Source: an uncultured Neisseria sp.
Lineage (GTDB): Bacteria > Pseudomonadota > Gammaproteobacteria > Burkholderiales > Neisseriaceae
Direction: 5' to 3'
Assembly: GCA_937919795.1 (NCBI GenBank)
Contig: CALFOA010000458.1
Location: 1-5,826 of the forward strand
Length of the DNA stretch: 5,826 nucleotides
Shown here: one piece after another, positions 1 to 5,162 of the stretch
Position numbering within the stretch: the stretch's first letter is position 1
Layout of the letters: every line of letters begins with the position of its first letter
Made by a program: the position numbers and the translations under genes
Notes under the pieces: generated by a model
What the model saw: the letters and a program-made list of their open reading frames with translations, nothing else
Told to the model about the DNA's origin: nothing
The model's database searches: none

Positions 1-302
1 CCGGTGCCGGCGGTGCCGCCCACCTGCCGGGCATGGTGGCGGCCAAAACCACGCTGCCGGTACTCGGCGTACCGGTTCCGAGCAAATATCTGCGCGGCGA
101 AGATTCTTTGTTGTCCATCGTACAGATGCCCAAAGGCATTCCGGTGGCCACTTTCGCCATCGGCGAAGCCGGCGCCGCCAATGCCGCGCTGTTTGCGGTG
201 TCGCTGTTGGCCAATGAAGATACCGCGTTGGCACAAAAACTGGCCGACTTCCGCGCCAAGCAGGAACAAACCGTGCTGGCGATGGAACTGCCCACCGAGT
301 AA
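1..302 (+). CDS. purE: N5-carboxyaminoimidazole ribonucleotide mutase PurE, C-terminal part (5' end outside window)
   Basis: The gene enters from the left edge; codons start at position 3 and the stop is TAA at 300-302, so 99 residues are visible. PurE is a cytosolic enzyme that converts N5-CAIR to CAIR in de novo purine synthesis. The visible part opens with the [10 protein letters not shown] substrate-binding loop typical of class I PurE. It continues with [13 protein letters not shown], then [17 protein letters not shown], then [14 protein letters not shown], all closely matching E. coli PurE as I recall it. E. coli PurE is about 169 aa, so roughly the last 60% is present. The C-terminal helix ends in MELPTE. 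No frameshift or missing motif is seen. The next gene starts 4 nt after the stop, which places purE at or near the head of a plus-strand operon. Identification is very secure; only the start is unknown. Confidence 0.96.
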   Translation, partial: GAGGAAHLPGMVAAKTTLPVLGVPVPSKYLRGEDSLLSIVQMPKGIPVATFAIGEAGAANAALFAVSLLANEDTALAQKLADFRAKQEQTVLAMELPTE

Positions 303-306
303 CGCC

Positions 307-903
307 ATGCCGCTGCCGATTGCCGGATTCATCCGCCAACAATTACAGGCCTGTCTGAAAGCAGGCGATTGTGTGCTCGACGGCACCGCCGGTAACGGCT
401 ACGACACGCTGTTGCTCGCCCAATGCGTGGGTGAGCGCGGCAAGGTGTTCGCCTTTGATGTCCAGCAAACCGCGTTAGATAACACCGCCGAGCGCCTGCA
501 AGCTGCCGGTTGCGCACAACAGGTTTCGCTGATTCACGCCGGCCACGAACGGCTGTCTGATTATGTCGACACCCCACTGGCTGCCGCCGTGTTCAATTTC
601 GGCTACCTGCCCGGCGGCGACAAACAGCTCACCACCCATGCCGACACCAGCATTGCCGCGCTGGAAGCGGCCGTCGCTTTGCTGCAACCCGGCGGCCTGT
701 TGTTCGCCACGCTTTATCCCGGTCATCCGGCAGGTTTAGTAGAAGCAAATACCGTGGAAGCATGGGCTTCTGGGTTACCGCAACGGGAAATCGAAGTCTT
801 GCGCTATCAATTTATCAATCAGCGCAACCAACCGCCCTACCTTTTGGTGTTGGAAAAATGCCCGGCCAAAACGGGTAAAGAAAGATCTGCATCATGTATC
901 TGA
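307..903 (+). CDS. mnmM: Class I SAM-dependent methyltransferase, MnmM/YtqB family (tRNA nm5s2U34 methyltransferase)
   Basis: This gene encodes 198 aa, close to the length of Bacillus YtqB. Family members were first labelled 'rRNA methylase'; YtqB/MnmM was later shown to methylate the 5-aminomethyl-2-thiouridine at tRNA wobble position 34. Visible motifs are the SAM-binding loop LDGTAGNGYDT (residues 24-34), the acidic end of strand 2 at FAFDVQ (D51), H80-E81, the family signature NFGYLPGGDK (97-106), LYPGH (136-140) and NQPPYLLVLEK (174-184). The start at 307 is chosen because it gives the family's usual N-terminus; the open frame further upstream only runs antiparallel in sense to purE's codons in another phase. 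The start lies 4 nt after the purE stop with only a weak GAG as ribosome site, suggesting coupling. A one-base-variant DUS lies inside the gene. The family call is secure; the exact substrate in this organism is inferred. Confidence 0.88.
   Translation: MPLPIAGFIRQQLQACLKAGDCVLDGTAGNGYDTLLLAQCVGERGKVFAFDVQQTALDNTAERLQAAGCAQQVSLIHAGHERLSDYVDTPLAAAVFNFGYLPGGDKQLTTHADTSIAALEAAVALLQPGGLLFATLYPGHPAGLVEANTVEAWASGLPQREIEVLRYQFINQRNQPPYLLVLEKCPAKTGKERSASCI
348..359 (+). repeat. DNA uptake sequence, one-base variant of TG-wadDUS
   Basis: GGCCTGTCTGAA differs from TGCCTGTCTGAA only in the first base. It lies within mnmM, where it encodes the Ala-Cys-Leu-Lys stretch at residues 15-18. Confidence 0.75.
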
Positions 904-1268
904 TTGTGAAACACAGCCATCTCTTATTGGTGGCACTCACCTTTTTGTTGTTTAATCTTCGCTTTTGGTTGCGCTTTGCCCGCCCCGCGCAAGCCTTGCC
1001 CAAACTGCTGAAAATCTTTCCCCATCTCAACGATACCCTACTGTTCCTCAGTGGCTTGTGGTTGATTCATTTAACCGGCTGGATACCTTTTGCCAATGCC
1101 AACTGGCTGGGTGTGAAACTGTTACTATTACTGTGTTATATTATATTTGGTGCTAAAACCATGCATGCAGTCCCTCGAAGCAGTCGTGCACTGCTGTTTT
1201 ACGCCTTATCGATGCTGTGTTTCGCCAGCATCATTGTCCTTGCTTATTTCAAACCGATATTGTGGTGA
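894..1268 (+). CDS. SirB2-family small integral membrane protein
   Basis: This 124-aa, strongly hydrophobic protein has about four predicted membrane segments, near residues 8-24, 47-63, 72-87 and 99-118. The N-terminal KHSHLLLVALTFLLFNLRFWL and the central PHLNDTLLFLSGLWL fit the SirB2 (PF04247) pattern, including the conserved His residues at 7 and 9, Arg23 and the H44-x-N46-D47 motif. SirB was named in Salmonella as an up-regulator of invasion gene expression. Its biochemical role is unknown, and the name should not be read as evidence of virulence here. The ATG overlaps the end of mnmM by 10 nt, and the stop is 1 nt before the next start, so it is translationally coupled on both sides. 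There is only a weak purine-rich ribosome site (AAAGAAAG) upstream. The family call is good; function is unknown. Confidence 0.85.
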   Translation: MYLIVKHSHLLLVALTFLLFNLRFWLRFARPAQALPKLLKIFPHLNDTLLFLSGLWLIHLTGWIPFANANWLGVKLLLLLCYIIFGAKTMHAVPRSSRALLFYALSMLCFASIIVLAYFKPILW

Positions 1269-1269
1269 C

Positions 1270-2202
1270 ATGGAAGCTGTTTCGCTGATTTTTATCAACT
1301 GGAATTCCGCCGATTTGCTGTTTACTGCGGCCGATACCTTATCCTTAACCACACGCCCTCATCAGCTTATCGTGGTCGATAACGGTTCGTCCGATGATTC
1401 CTGCGTCCGCATCCGCGAGCGCTTACCCGCAGCCCGCTTGATTGAAATGGGCTACAACTCGGGTTTCGCTACGGCAGTCAACACCGGCCTGCAAGCTGCC
1501 GATGGTCGCTATGCGCTGATTCTGAACACCGATATCGAATTTCAAAACGATGTGCCGGAGCTACTGATTCAGGCACTGCAAAAATTTGATGCCGCACTGG
1601 CCTGCCCACAACTGCGCCGCCCCAATGGTTCGCTACAGGCGGCAGTGGTGCCCGAACCAACACTGCTTACCGAGTTAACCAACCGCAGCATTGCCCGCCG
1701 TCTGTTGGATTCGTCCGAAAGCGAACCGATAGCGGTAAACAGTATCGTCGGCCCCTGCATGGCGGTGGACATCGAAAAACTGAAAGCTCTGGGTTTGGGG
1801 CAAAACGGTCATTATTTTGATCAGCACTTCTTCTTCTTTTTTGAAGAAACCGATTTTTGCCGCCGCATCATTCAAGCCGGTGGCCGCATTGTTTACCAAC
1901 CACAGGCACATTTGATGCACCTGCAAGGCGAAAGCGCCAACCGCCGACCTGTCGCTGCACGGGTGCAGTTTCAGGAATCGCGTTACAAATATTTTTATAA
2001 ACATCATGGTGCTGGGCAAGTAGCGGTTTTGTTTATCGGCACGCTTTTGCGCACCCTGCTGAACGCGCTGGTGCAAACCCTAATCGCGGCTTTGCTGTTT
2101 TGGAAATCACCGAAATATTGGGACAAGGCTTATGTGTATTGGGCGGTCGTGCTGTGGCATTTATTATTGTGTCGCCCACGCTGGAGTTTTGATCAACGCT
2201 GA
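1270..2202 (+). CDS. Glycosyltransferase family 2, rhamnosyltransferase-like, with C-terminal membrane segments
   Basis: The protein is 310 aa. The N-terminal GT-A fold shows INWNS (9-13), the nucleotide-sugar binding VVDNGSSDD (35-43), NSGFATAVNTG (63-73), the metal-binding LNTD (85-88), GPCMAV (161-166), and the acceptor-side acidic motif FFFFEETDFCRR (188-199) followed by His217. This layout is typical of WbbL/RfbF-like GT2 enzymes that add rhamnose or related sugars to surface polysaccharides. Donor and acceptor cannot be read from sequence. Two hydrophobic stretches (about 250-278 and 287-301) suggest anchoring at the inner membrane. The start at 1270 sits 1 nt after the sirB2 stop (TGACATG) and opens directly on the strand-1 motif; a longer frame from a TTG at 1147 would overlap sirB2 almost fully and add no family sequence. 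It is the last gene of the plus-strand operon. Confidence 0.88.
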   Translation: MEAVSLIFINWNSADLLFTAADTLSLTTRPHQLIVVDNGSSDDSCVRIRERLPAARLIEMGYNSGFATAVNTGLQAADGRYALILNTDIEFQNDVPELLIQALQKFDAALACPQLRRPNGSLQAAVVPEPTLLTELTNRSIARRLLDSSESEPIAVNSIVGPCMAVDIEKLKALGLGQNGHYFDQHFFFFFEETDFCRRIIQAGGRIVYQPQAHLMHLQGESANRRPVAARVQFQESRYKYFYKHHGAGQVAVLFIGTLLRTLLNALVQTLIAALLFWKSPKYWDKAYVYWAVVLWHLLLCRPRWSFDQR

Positions 2203-2206
2203 ACCC

Positions 2207-2218
2207 TGCCTGTCTGAA
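2207..2218 (+). repeat. DNA uptake sequence (TG-wadDUS, exact)
   Basis: Exact TGCCTGTCTGAA, starting 5 nt after the glycosyltransferase stop. It is the first of two tandem copies; with the trailing A run each unit is 16 nt. Confidence 0.88.
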
Positions 2219-2222
2219 AAAA

Positions 2223-2234
2223 TGCCTGTCTGAA
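2223..2234 (+). repeat. DNA uptake sequence (TG-wadDUS, exact)
   Basis: Exact TGCCTGTCTGAA; second tandem copy and left arm of the terminator hairpin. Confidence 0.88.
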
Positions 2235-2249
2235 AAACGGTTTAAGTTT

Positions 2250-2261
2250 TTCAGACAGGCA
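2250..2261 (-). repeat. DNA uptake sequence (TG-wadDUS, exact, inverted)
   Basis: The plus strand reads TTCAGACAGGCA, the exact reverse complement of the DUS. It forms the right arm of the terminator hairpin and could also pair with the copy at 2207-2218. Confidence 0.88.
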
Positions 2262-2288
2262 TTCTGTTTATTCAAACGATGAATACTC

Positions 2289-3074
2289 TTAATTCTTTTC
2301 TTTGCCCTTCAACCACAAAGCGGCATATTTATTAAACGCCGATTGTGCCGATAATATCGACAACAATAATCCATATTTTCCATCGAGAAAACCGGCTTTC
2401 ATCACATACATTTTGATAAATCTAGCCCAGCCGTGAATCAGCGCACTACCGAGACCGGCAGTTTTGCCTTGTGCGGCACGTTGTTCCGCCCAAATTTTGC
2501 TGTACAGATTCTGTTTATTTAAAAACTGCTCGAGCGAGGCATAAGTGTAATGCAGGCAGTCGCCATTCAGTTTGCGTATCGCCGCACCCGTCGGTACCAA
2601 CACTTTTTCATGCACTAAATCTTCGCTGTAACGAACATGTGCCGCCGGATAAAGCCGCACCACCCAATCGGGATGCCAGCCGCAATGGCGGATAAATGCA
2701 CCAAAAGCACTGCTTAAGCGGTTGAACTCAAAAACAGTTTTGCCATCCGCCGCCGTATTTTTCACTGCATCGCGGATACTGTGGCGTAATTCAGCGGTGA
2801 GCCGCTCGTCGGCGTCCAGCCACAATACCCACTCGGTCGTCACATGATTGTGCGCACGGTTACGCTGCGGGCCAAAGCCCGGCCAATCGGCATACACCTG
2901 AAAGTCGGCACCGAAATGTTCGGCGATCGCCTGCGTATCATCGGTACTGCCTGAATCAATAATCACAATACGGGCATCCAAGCCCTCAATACTGTTCAGA
3001 CAGGCCTTTAAATTGGCCGCTTCATTTTTGGTAATCACCGCCACCGTTAAGCCGGGGCTTAAATCGTTCTGCAT
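2289..3074 (-). CDS. LPS/LOS core glycosyltransferase family 2, LgtF/WaaE (KdtX)-like, probable beta-1,4-glucosyltransferase
   Basis: The protein is 261 aa with a GT-A fold: VITKNEAANL (13-22), IIDSGSTDDT (38-47), WPGFGPQRNRA (64-74), the metal-binding WLDADE (85-90), CGWHPDWVVRLY (131-142), and VHEKV (154-158). The WPGFGPQRN and CGWxPDWVVRL blocks are characteristic of the LgtF/WaaE/KdtX group, which transfers glucose to heptose I of the LPS inner core at the cytoplasmic face. A hydrophobic or amphipathic C-terminal region (about 210-255) may bind the membrane. The ATG at 3074 is preferred over the adjacent in-frame TTG at 3077, because GAGGAG lies 5 nt from the ATG but only 2 nt from the TTG. 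It is the downstream gene of a pair with the nucleoside hydrolase. The closest Neisseria counterpart is probably LgtF, but orthology is inferred from motifs alone, so no symbol is given. Confidence 0.87.
   Translation of the reverse strand: MQNDLSPGLTVAVITKNEAANLKACLNSIEGLDARIVIIDSGSTDDTQAIAEHFGADFQVYADWPGFGPQRNRAHNHVTTEWVLWLDADERLTAELRHSIRDAVKNTAADGKTVFEFNRLSSAFGAFIRHCGWHPDWVVRLYPAAHVRYSEDLVHEKVLVPTGAAIRKLNGDCLHYTYASLEQFLNKQNLYSKIWAEQRAAQGKTAGLGSALIHGWARFIKMYVMKAGFLDGKYGLLLSILSAQSAFNKYAALWLKGKEKN
2995..3006 (-). repeat. DNA uptake sequence, one-base variant of TG-wadDUS
   Basis: The minus strand reads GGCCTGTCTGAA, the same first-base variant as the copy in mnmM. It lies within the LgtF-like gene and encodes Ala-Cys-Leu-Asn (residues 24-27). 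Confidence 0.75.
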
Positions 3075-3079
3075 CAATA

Positions 3080-3085
3080 CTCCTC
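3080..3085 (-). promoter_or_regulatory. Ribosome binding site that decides the LgtF-like start
   Basis: GAGGAG on the minus strand lies directly after the TAA of the nucleoside hydrolase gene and 5 nt before the ATG at 3074. The spacing favours this ATG over the TTG just upstream. Confidence 0.8.
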
Positions 3086-3086
3086 A

Positions 3087-4040
3087 TTAGGGCAAAACGG
3101 CGATCGATTCGGCGATTTGCTCAAACAACTTATCGGCATCCACTTCATTAATCCACAGCGCATTCGGCGTTTTGCCGGTAGTGCCCCACCAATCCACCAC
3201 ACAGGCGCCCATAGTCAATTCGCCCTGGGTTTCTACCGCCACATGGCATTCACGTCCTTTAAACAACTCGGGGAACACCGCACAAGCCACCGCACAAGGG
3301 TCGTGTAATGGGCCGCCTTCGGTGCCGAATTTTTGAATATCGTAGCGCTCGTAGCTTTGCAAAATACCGGCCAGTCGCGGGCCGTTTTCATTATTTAAGC
3401 GACGCAATACATCCATGCGCGGGGTGGTGATGGTGGCTTTATGGGTAACATCCAGCGGCAAAATGGTGATCGGCGCACCACTTTGCAACACGATTTGTGC
3501 GGCGTGCGGGTCGCAATAAAAATTAAATTCGGCCGCCGGTGTGATGTTGCCCGCCTCGAAATAATTACCGCCCATCAACACGATACGTTTGATGGCGCGC
3601 ACGCAATCCGGCGCGATGCTCAACACCTGCGCGATATTGGTTAACGGGCCGATCGGGCACAGCACAATGCTCTGATTTTCCGCCGCGCGTAAAGTTTCAA
3701 TCAAATAGTTTACTGCATGCTCGGCTTGCAGCGGGCATTGCGGATCGTGCAACTCCACGCCGTCCAAACCGCTGCTGCCATGCACTTCTTCGGCGGTCAC
3801 CGGCTCACGCAGCAGAGGGCGTGCCGCCCCGGCATACACCGGGAACTCTTTTTGATTTGCCCAGTCGCATATGATGCGCGCATTTCGCTCAGTCAATTTA
3901 ATACCGACATTACCGGCCACCGCGGTCAGCGCCATAAAATCGATCAGGCCGCGTTTAGCTAGGCCGTGCGCCATCAAAATAGCGGCTGCATCGTCTTGGC
4001 CGGGGTCGGTATCGATGATTAAACGAATGGTGTCGGACAT
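3087..4040 (-). CDS. Inosine-uridine preferring nucleoside hydrolase (IUNH/Rih family)
   Basis: The protein is 317 aa, the usual length for the family. It hydrolyses the N-glycosidic bond of ribonucleosides to give base and ribose, in nucleoside salvage in the cytosol. The N-terminal calcium-binding signature is DTDPGQDD (residues 10-17; ligands D12, D16, D17). Others are VHGSSGLDG (86-94, with H87), GPLTN (131-135), MGGN (156-159), ITPAAEFN (166-173) and LHDPCAVA (245-252, with D247 as the fourth calcium ligand and H246 as the likely proton donor). All key residues are present, so it should be active. No signal peptide is seen. The ATG at 4040 has AAGGAG 6 nt upstream. Its stop is 12 nt before the LgtF-like start, so the two are probably co-transcribed. 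RihA, RihB and RihC types cannot be separated by eye, hence no symbol. Confidence 0.93.
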   Translation of the reverse strand: MSDTIRLIIDTDPGQDDAAAILMAHGLAKRGLIDFMALTAVAGNVGIKLTERNARIICDWANQKEFPVYAGAARPLLREPVTAEEVHGSSGLDGVELHDPQCPLQAEHAVNYLIETLRAAENQSIVLCPIGPLTNIAQVLSIAPDCVRAIKRIVLMGGNYFEAGNITPAAEFNFYCDPHAAQIVLQSGAPITILPLDVTHKATITTPRMDVLRRLNNENGPRLAGILQSYERYDIQKFGTEGGPLHDPCAVACAVFPELFKGRECHVAVETQGELTMGACVVDWWGTTGKTPNALWINEVDADKLFEQIAESIAVLP

Positions 4041-4046
4041 CTGTTA

Positions 4047-4052
4047 CTCCTT
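4047..4052 (-). promoter_or_regulatory. Strong ribosome binding site of the nucleoside hydrolase gene
   Basis: AAGGAG on the minus strand, 6 nt before the ATG at 4040. It is the strongest Shine-Dalgarno match in the window and fixes the start. Confidence 0.85.
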
Positions 4053-4084
4053 CATTTGAAGATATGCAAAGTTGGATTAATGCG

Positions 4085-4113
4085 AGTGTAACCCACAGCG
4101 GATAACGATACAA
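4085..4113 (-). promoter_or_regulatory. Candidate sigma-70 promoter for the nucleoside hydrolase operon
   Basis: On the minus strand, TTGTAT (4113-4108) and TACACT (4090-4085) are separated by exactly 17 nt and lie about 45-70 nt before the ATG at 4040. They match the consensus at 3 of 6 and 4 of 6 bases, so the call rests mainly on spacing and location. Confidence 0.4.
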
Positions 4114-4114
4114 T
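4109..4114 (+). promoter_or_regulatory. Candidate -10 element for dusC
   Basis: TACAAT matches TATAAT at 5 of 6 bases and lies 29 nt before the dusC ATG. No good -35 is found at 16-18 nt upstream (GTGTAA at 17 nt). It overlaps the candidate -35 of the opposite promoter. Confidence 0.35.
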
Positions 4115-4124
4115 ACGCGCTTTT

Positions 4125-4136
4125 TTCAGACAGGCA
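4125..4136 (-). repeat. DNA uptake sequence (TG-wadDUS, exact, inverted)
   Basis: The plus strand reads TTCAGACAGGCA, the exact reverse complement of the DUS, 7 nt before the dusC start codon. It has no partner copy nearby, so it is not a terminator hairpin. Confidence 0.88.
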
Positions 4137-4143
4137 TTTTGCT

Positions 4144-5097
4144 ATGCGGCTGATTTTGGCTCCGATGCAAGGTTTAACCGATGACGTGATGCGCGACTTG
4201 CTCACCCGCATCGGCGGGTTTGACGAATGCGTCAGCGAATTTGTACGCATCACTCATACCGTCCATTCGCGCCCGACCTGGCTGCGTTATGCACCGGAAA
4301 TTGCCAATGACTGCCGCACTACTGCCGGTGTCCCCTGCACCGTACAACTATTGGGCAGCGATGCCGAAAACATGGCGGTCAACGCGTTGGAAGCGGTTAA
4401 ATTCGGTGTCGACAAAATCGATTTAAATTTCGGCTGCCCCGCGCCCACCGTCAACAAACATCAAGGCGGCGCGGTATTGCTGAAAGAACCGGAACGGGTG
4501 TTCCACATCGTCAAAACCCTGCGCCAAGCCTTGCCAGCGCATATCCCGCTCACCGGCAAAATGCGGCTCGGTTTTGAAGACAAAAGCCTCGCGCTGGAAA
4601 ACGCCCAAGCCATCGCTGAAGGCGGCGCCTGCGGTTTAACCGTACACGCCCGCACCAAAGTAGAAGGCTACGAGCCGCCTGCCCATTGGATATGGGTACG
4701 CAAAATCGCCGAAGCGGTTGAAATTCCGGTCACCGCCAACGGCGATGTTTTTACCCTGGAAGACTATATCGGCATCAAGCAAGAAAGCGGATGCGAGCGC
4801 GTGATGTTGGGTCGCGGCGCGGTAATTCGCCCCGATTTGGCGCGCCAGATCAAACAATACGAACAACGCGGCCATGCCGAAGCGATGCCGTTTAGCGAAA
4901 TCCTCGAATGGATACGCCTTTTTTACGACTTATGCTTGGAAAAAGAAGGCCACAACAAATACCCCGCCGCCCGCTTAAAGCAGTGGTTAGGCATGATGAA
5001 AAAAGCCTACCCCGAAGCCGAAGCCCTGTTTGCCTGCGTGCGGCCGATTAAAGACACCAATGATGTTAGGGCGGCGTTGCACGCCTTTAGACCCTGA
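4144..5097 (+). CDS. dusC: tRNA-dihydrouridine(16) synthase DusC
   Basis: This FMN-dependent enzyme reduces uridine 16 in the tRNA D-loop. The 317-aa protein aligns with E. coli DusC over its length as I recall it. It starts with LILAPMQGLTD (3-13), then SEFVR (31-35), VQLLGS (67-72), and DLNFGCPAPTVN (93-104) with the catalytic Cys98 at the same number as in E. coli. KMRLG follows (139-143; Lys139 contacts the FMN/substrate site), then VHARTKVEGY (167-176), TANGDV (197-202) and LGRGA (222-226). The C-terminal helical tRNA-binding domain carries the DusC-type ARLKQWL (276-282). The GCPAP/ARLKQWL combination and length favour DusC over DusA or DusB. The start is fixed by the family N-terminus although the Shine-Dalgarno is poor. 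It appears to be transcribed alone, divergently from the nucleoside hydrolase. Confidence 0.94.
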   Translation: MRLILAPMQGLTDDVMRDLLTRIGGFDECVSEFVRITHTVHSRPTWLRYAPEIANDCRTTAGVPCTVQLLGSDAENMAVNALEAVKFGVDKIDLNFGCPAPTVNKHQGGAVLLKEPERVFHIVKTLRQALPAHIPLTGKMRLGFEDKSLALENAQAIAEGGACGLTVHARTKVEGYEPPAHWIWVRKIAEAVEIPVTANGDVFTLEDYIGIKQESGCERVMLGRGAVIRPDLARQIKQYEQRGHAEAMPFSEILEWIRLFYDLCLEKEGHNKYPAARLKQWLGMMKKAYPEAEALFACVRPIKDTNDVRAALHAFRP

Positions 5098-5113
5098 AAT
5101 AATTCACACACAT

Positions 5114-5129
5114 CTGACCTTAGAGTCAG
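5114..5129 (+). terminator. Weak inverted repeat after dusC, doubtful terminator
   Basis: CTGAC (5114-5118) and GTCAG (5125-5129) form a 5-bp stem with a 6-nt loop, followed by CAAAATTTT. The stem is short and the T run is not adjacent, so termination here is uncertain. Confidence 0.25.
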
Positions 5130-5162
5130 CAAAATTTTGATTTGACCATAAGAAAGCAAAAA

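Larger units (their letters stand above)
2207..2238 (+). repeat. Tandem 16-bp direct repeat built on the DUS
   Basis: The unit at 2207-2222 (DUS plus AAAA) is followed at once by 2223-2238 (DUS plus AAAC), so 15 of 16 bases are identical. This looks like a local duplication of the uptake signal. Confidence 0.85.
2221..2263. terminator. DUS-based hairpin, probable terminator between convergent operons
   Basis: Positions 2221-2238 (AATGCCTGTCTGAAAAAC) pair perfectly with 2246-2263, giving an 18-bp stem and a 7-nt loop (GGTTTAA). Inverted DUS pairs just after genes are well known as intrinsic terminators in Neisseria. Read on the minus strand, the stem end runs into TTTTTT (2222-2217), a good U-tract for the glycosyltransferase gene ending at 2289. 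Read on the plus strand the stem is followed by CTGTTTATTC, a weaker U-tract. It therefore probably serves both operons, but unequally. Confidence 0.82.

Noticed and set aside
4..306. Upstream in-frame extension of the mnmM reading frame to the left edge
   Set aside because: This stretch is the wrong phase over purE. Its translation is Arg/Pro/Cys/Trp-rich with no family similarity, while purE is unmistakable in the other frame. The MnmM N-terminus fits ATG 307.
551..562. Possible further DUS (GGCTGTCTGATT)
   Set aside because: It differs from the 12-mer at several positions, including in the conserved core and the final AA, so it is likely chance similarity.
1147..1269. Earlier TTG start for the GT2 glycosyltransferase (351 aa)
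   Set aside because: It would overlap sirB2 almost to its end and adds Cys-rich sequence not seen in GT2 proteins. ATG 1270 leads straight into the first beta-strand.
1837..1842. Phase-variable poly-T tract in the GT2 gene
   Set aside because: Six T residues are too short for typical neisserial phase variation, and the tract encodes conserved Phe residues.
1675..2076. 133-aa minus-strand open frame inside the GT2 gene
   Set aside because: The plus-strand GT2 motifs are intact throughout; the antisense translation shows no family pattern and no ribosome site.
2203..2288. Correia-type (CREE) or insertion element in the convergent intergenic region
   Set aside because: The inverted repeat is fully explained by DUS copies. 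There are no Correia-type termini, transposase fragment or target-site duplication.
3075..3077. TTG start for the LgtF-like gene
   Set aside because: Only 2 nt from the ribosome site; the next codon, ATG at 3074, has the proper 5-nt spacing.
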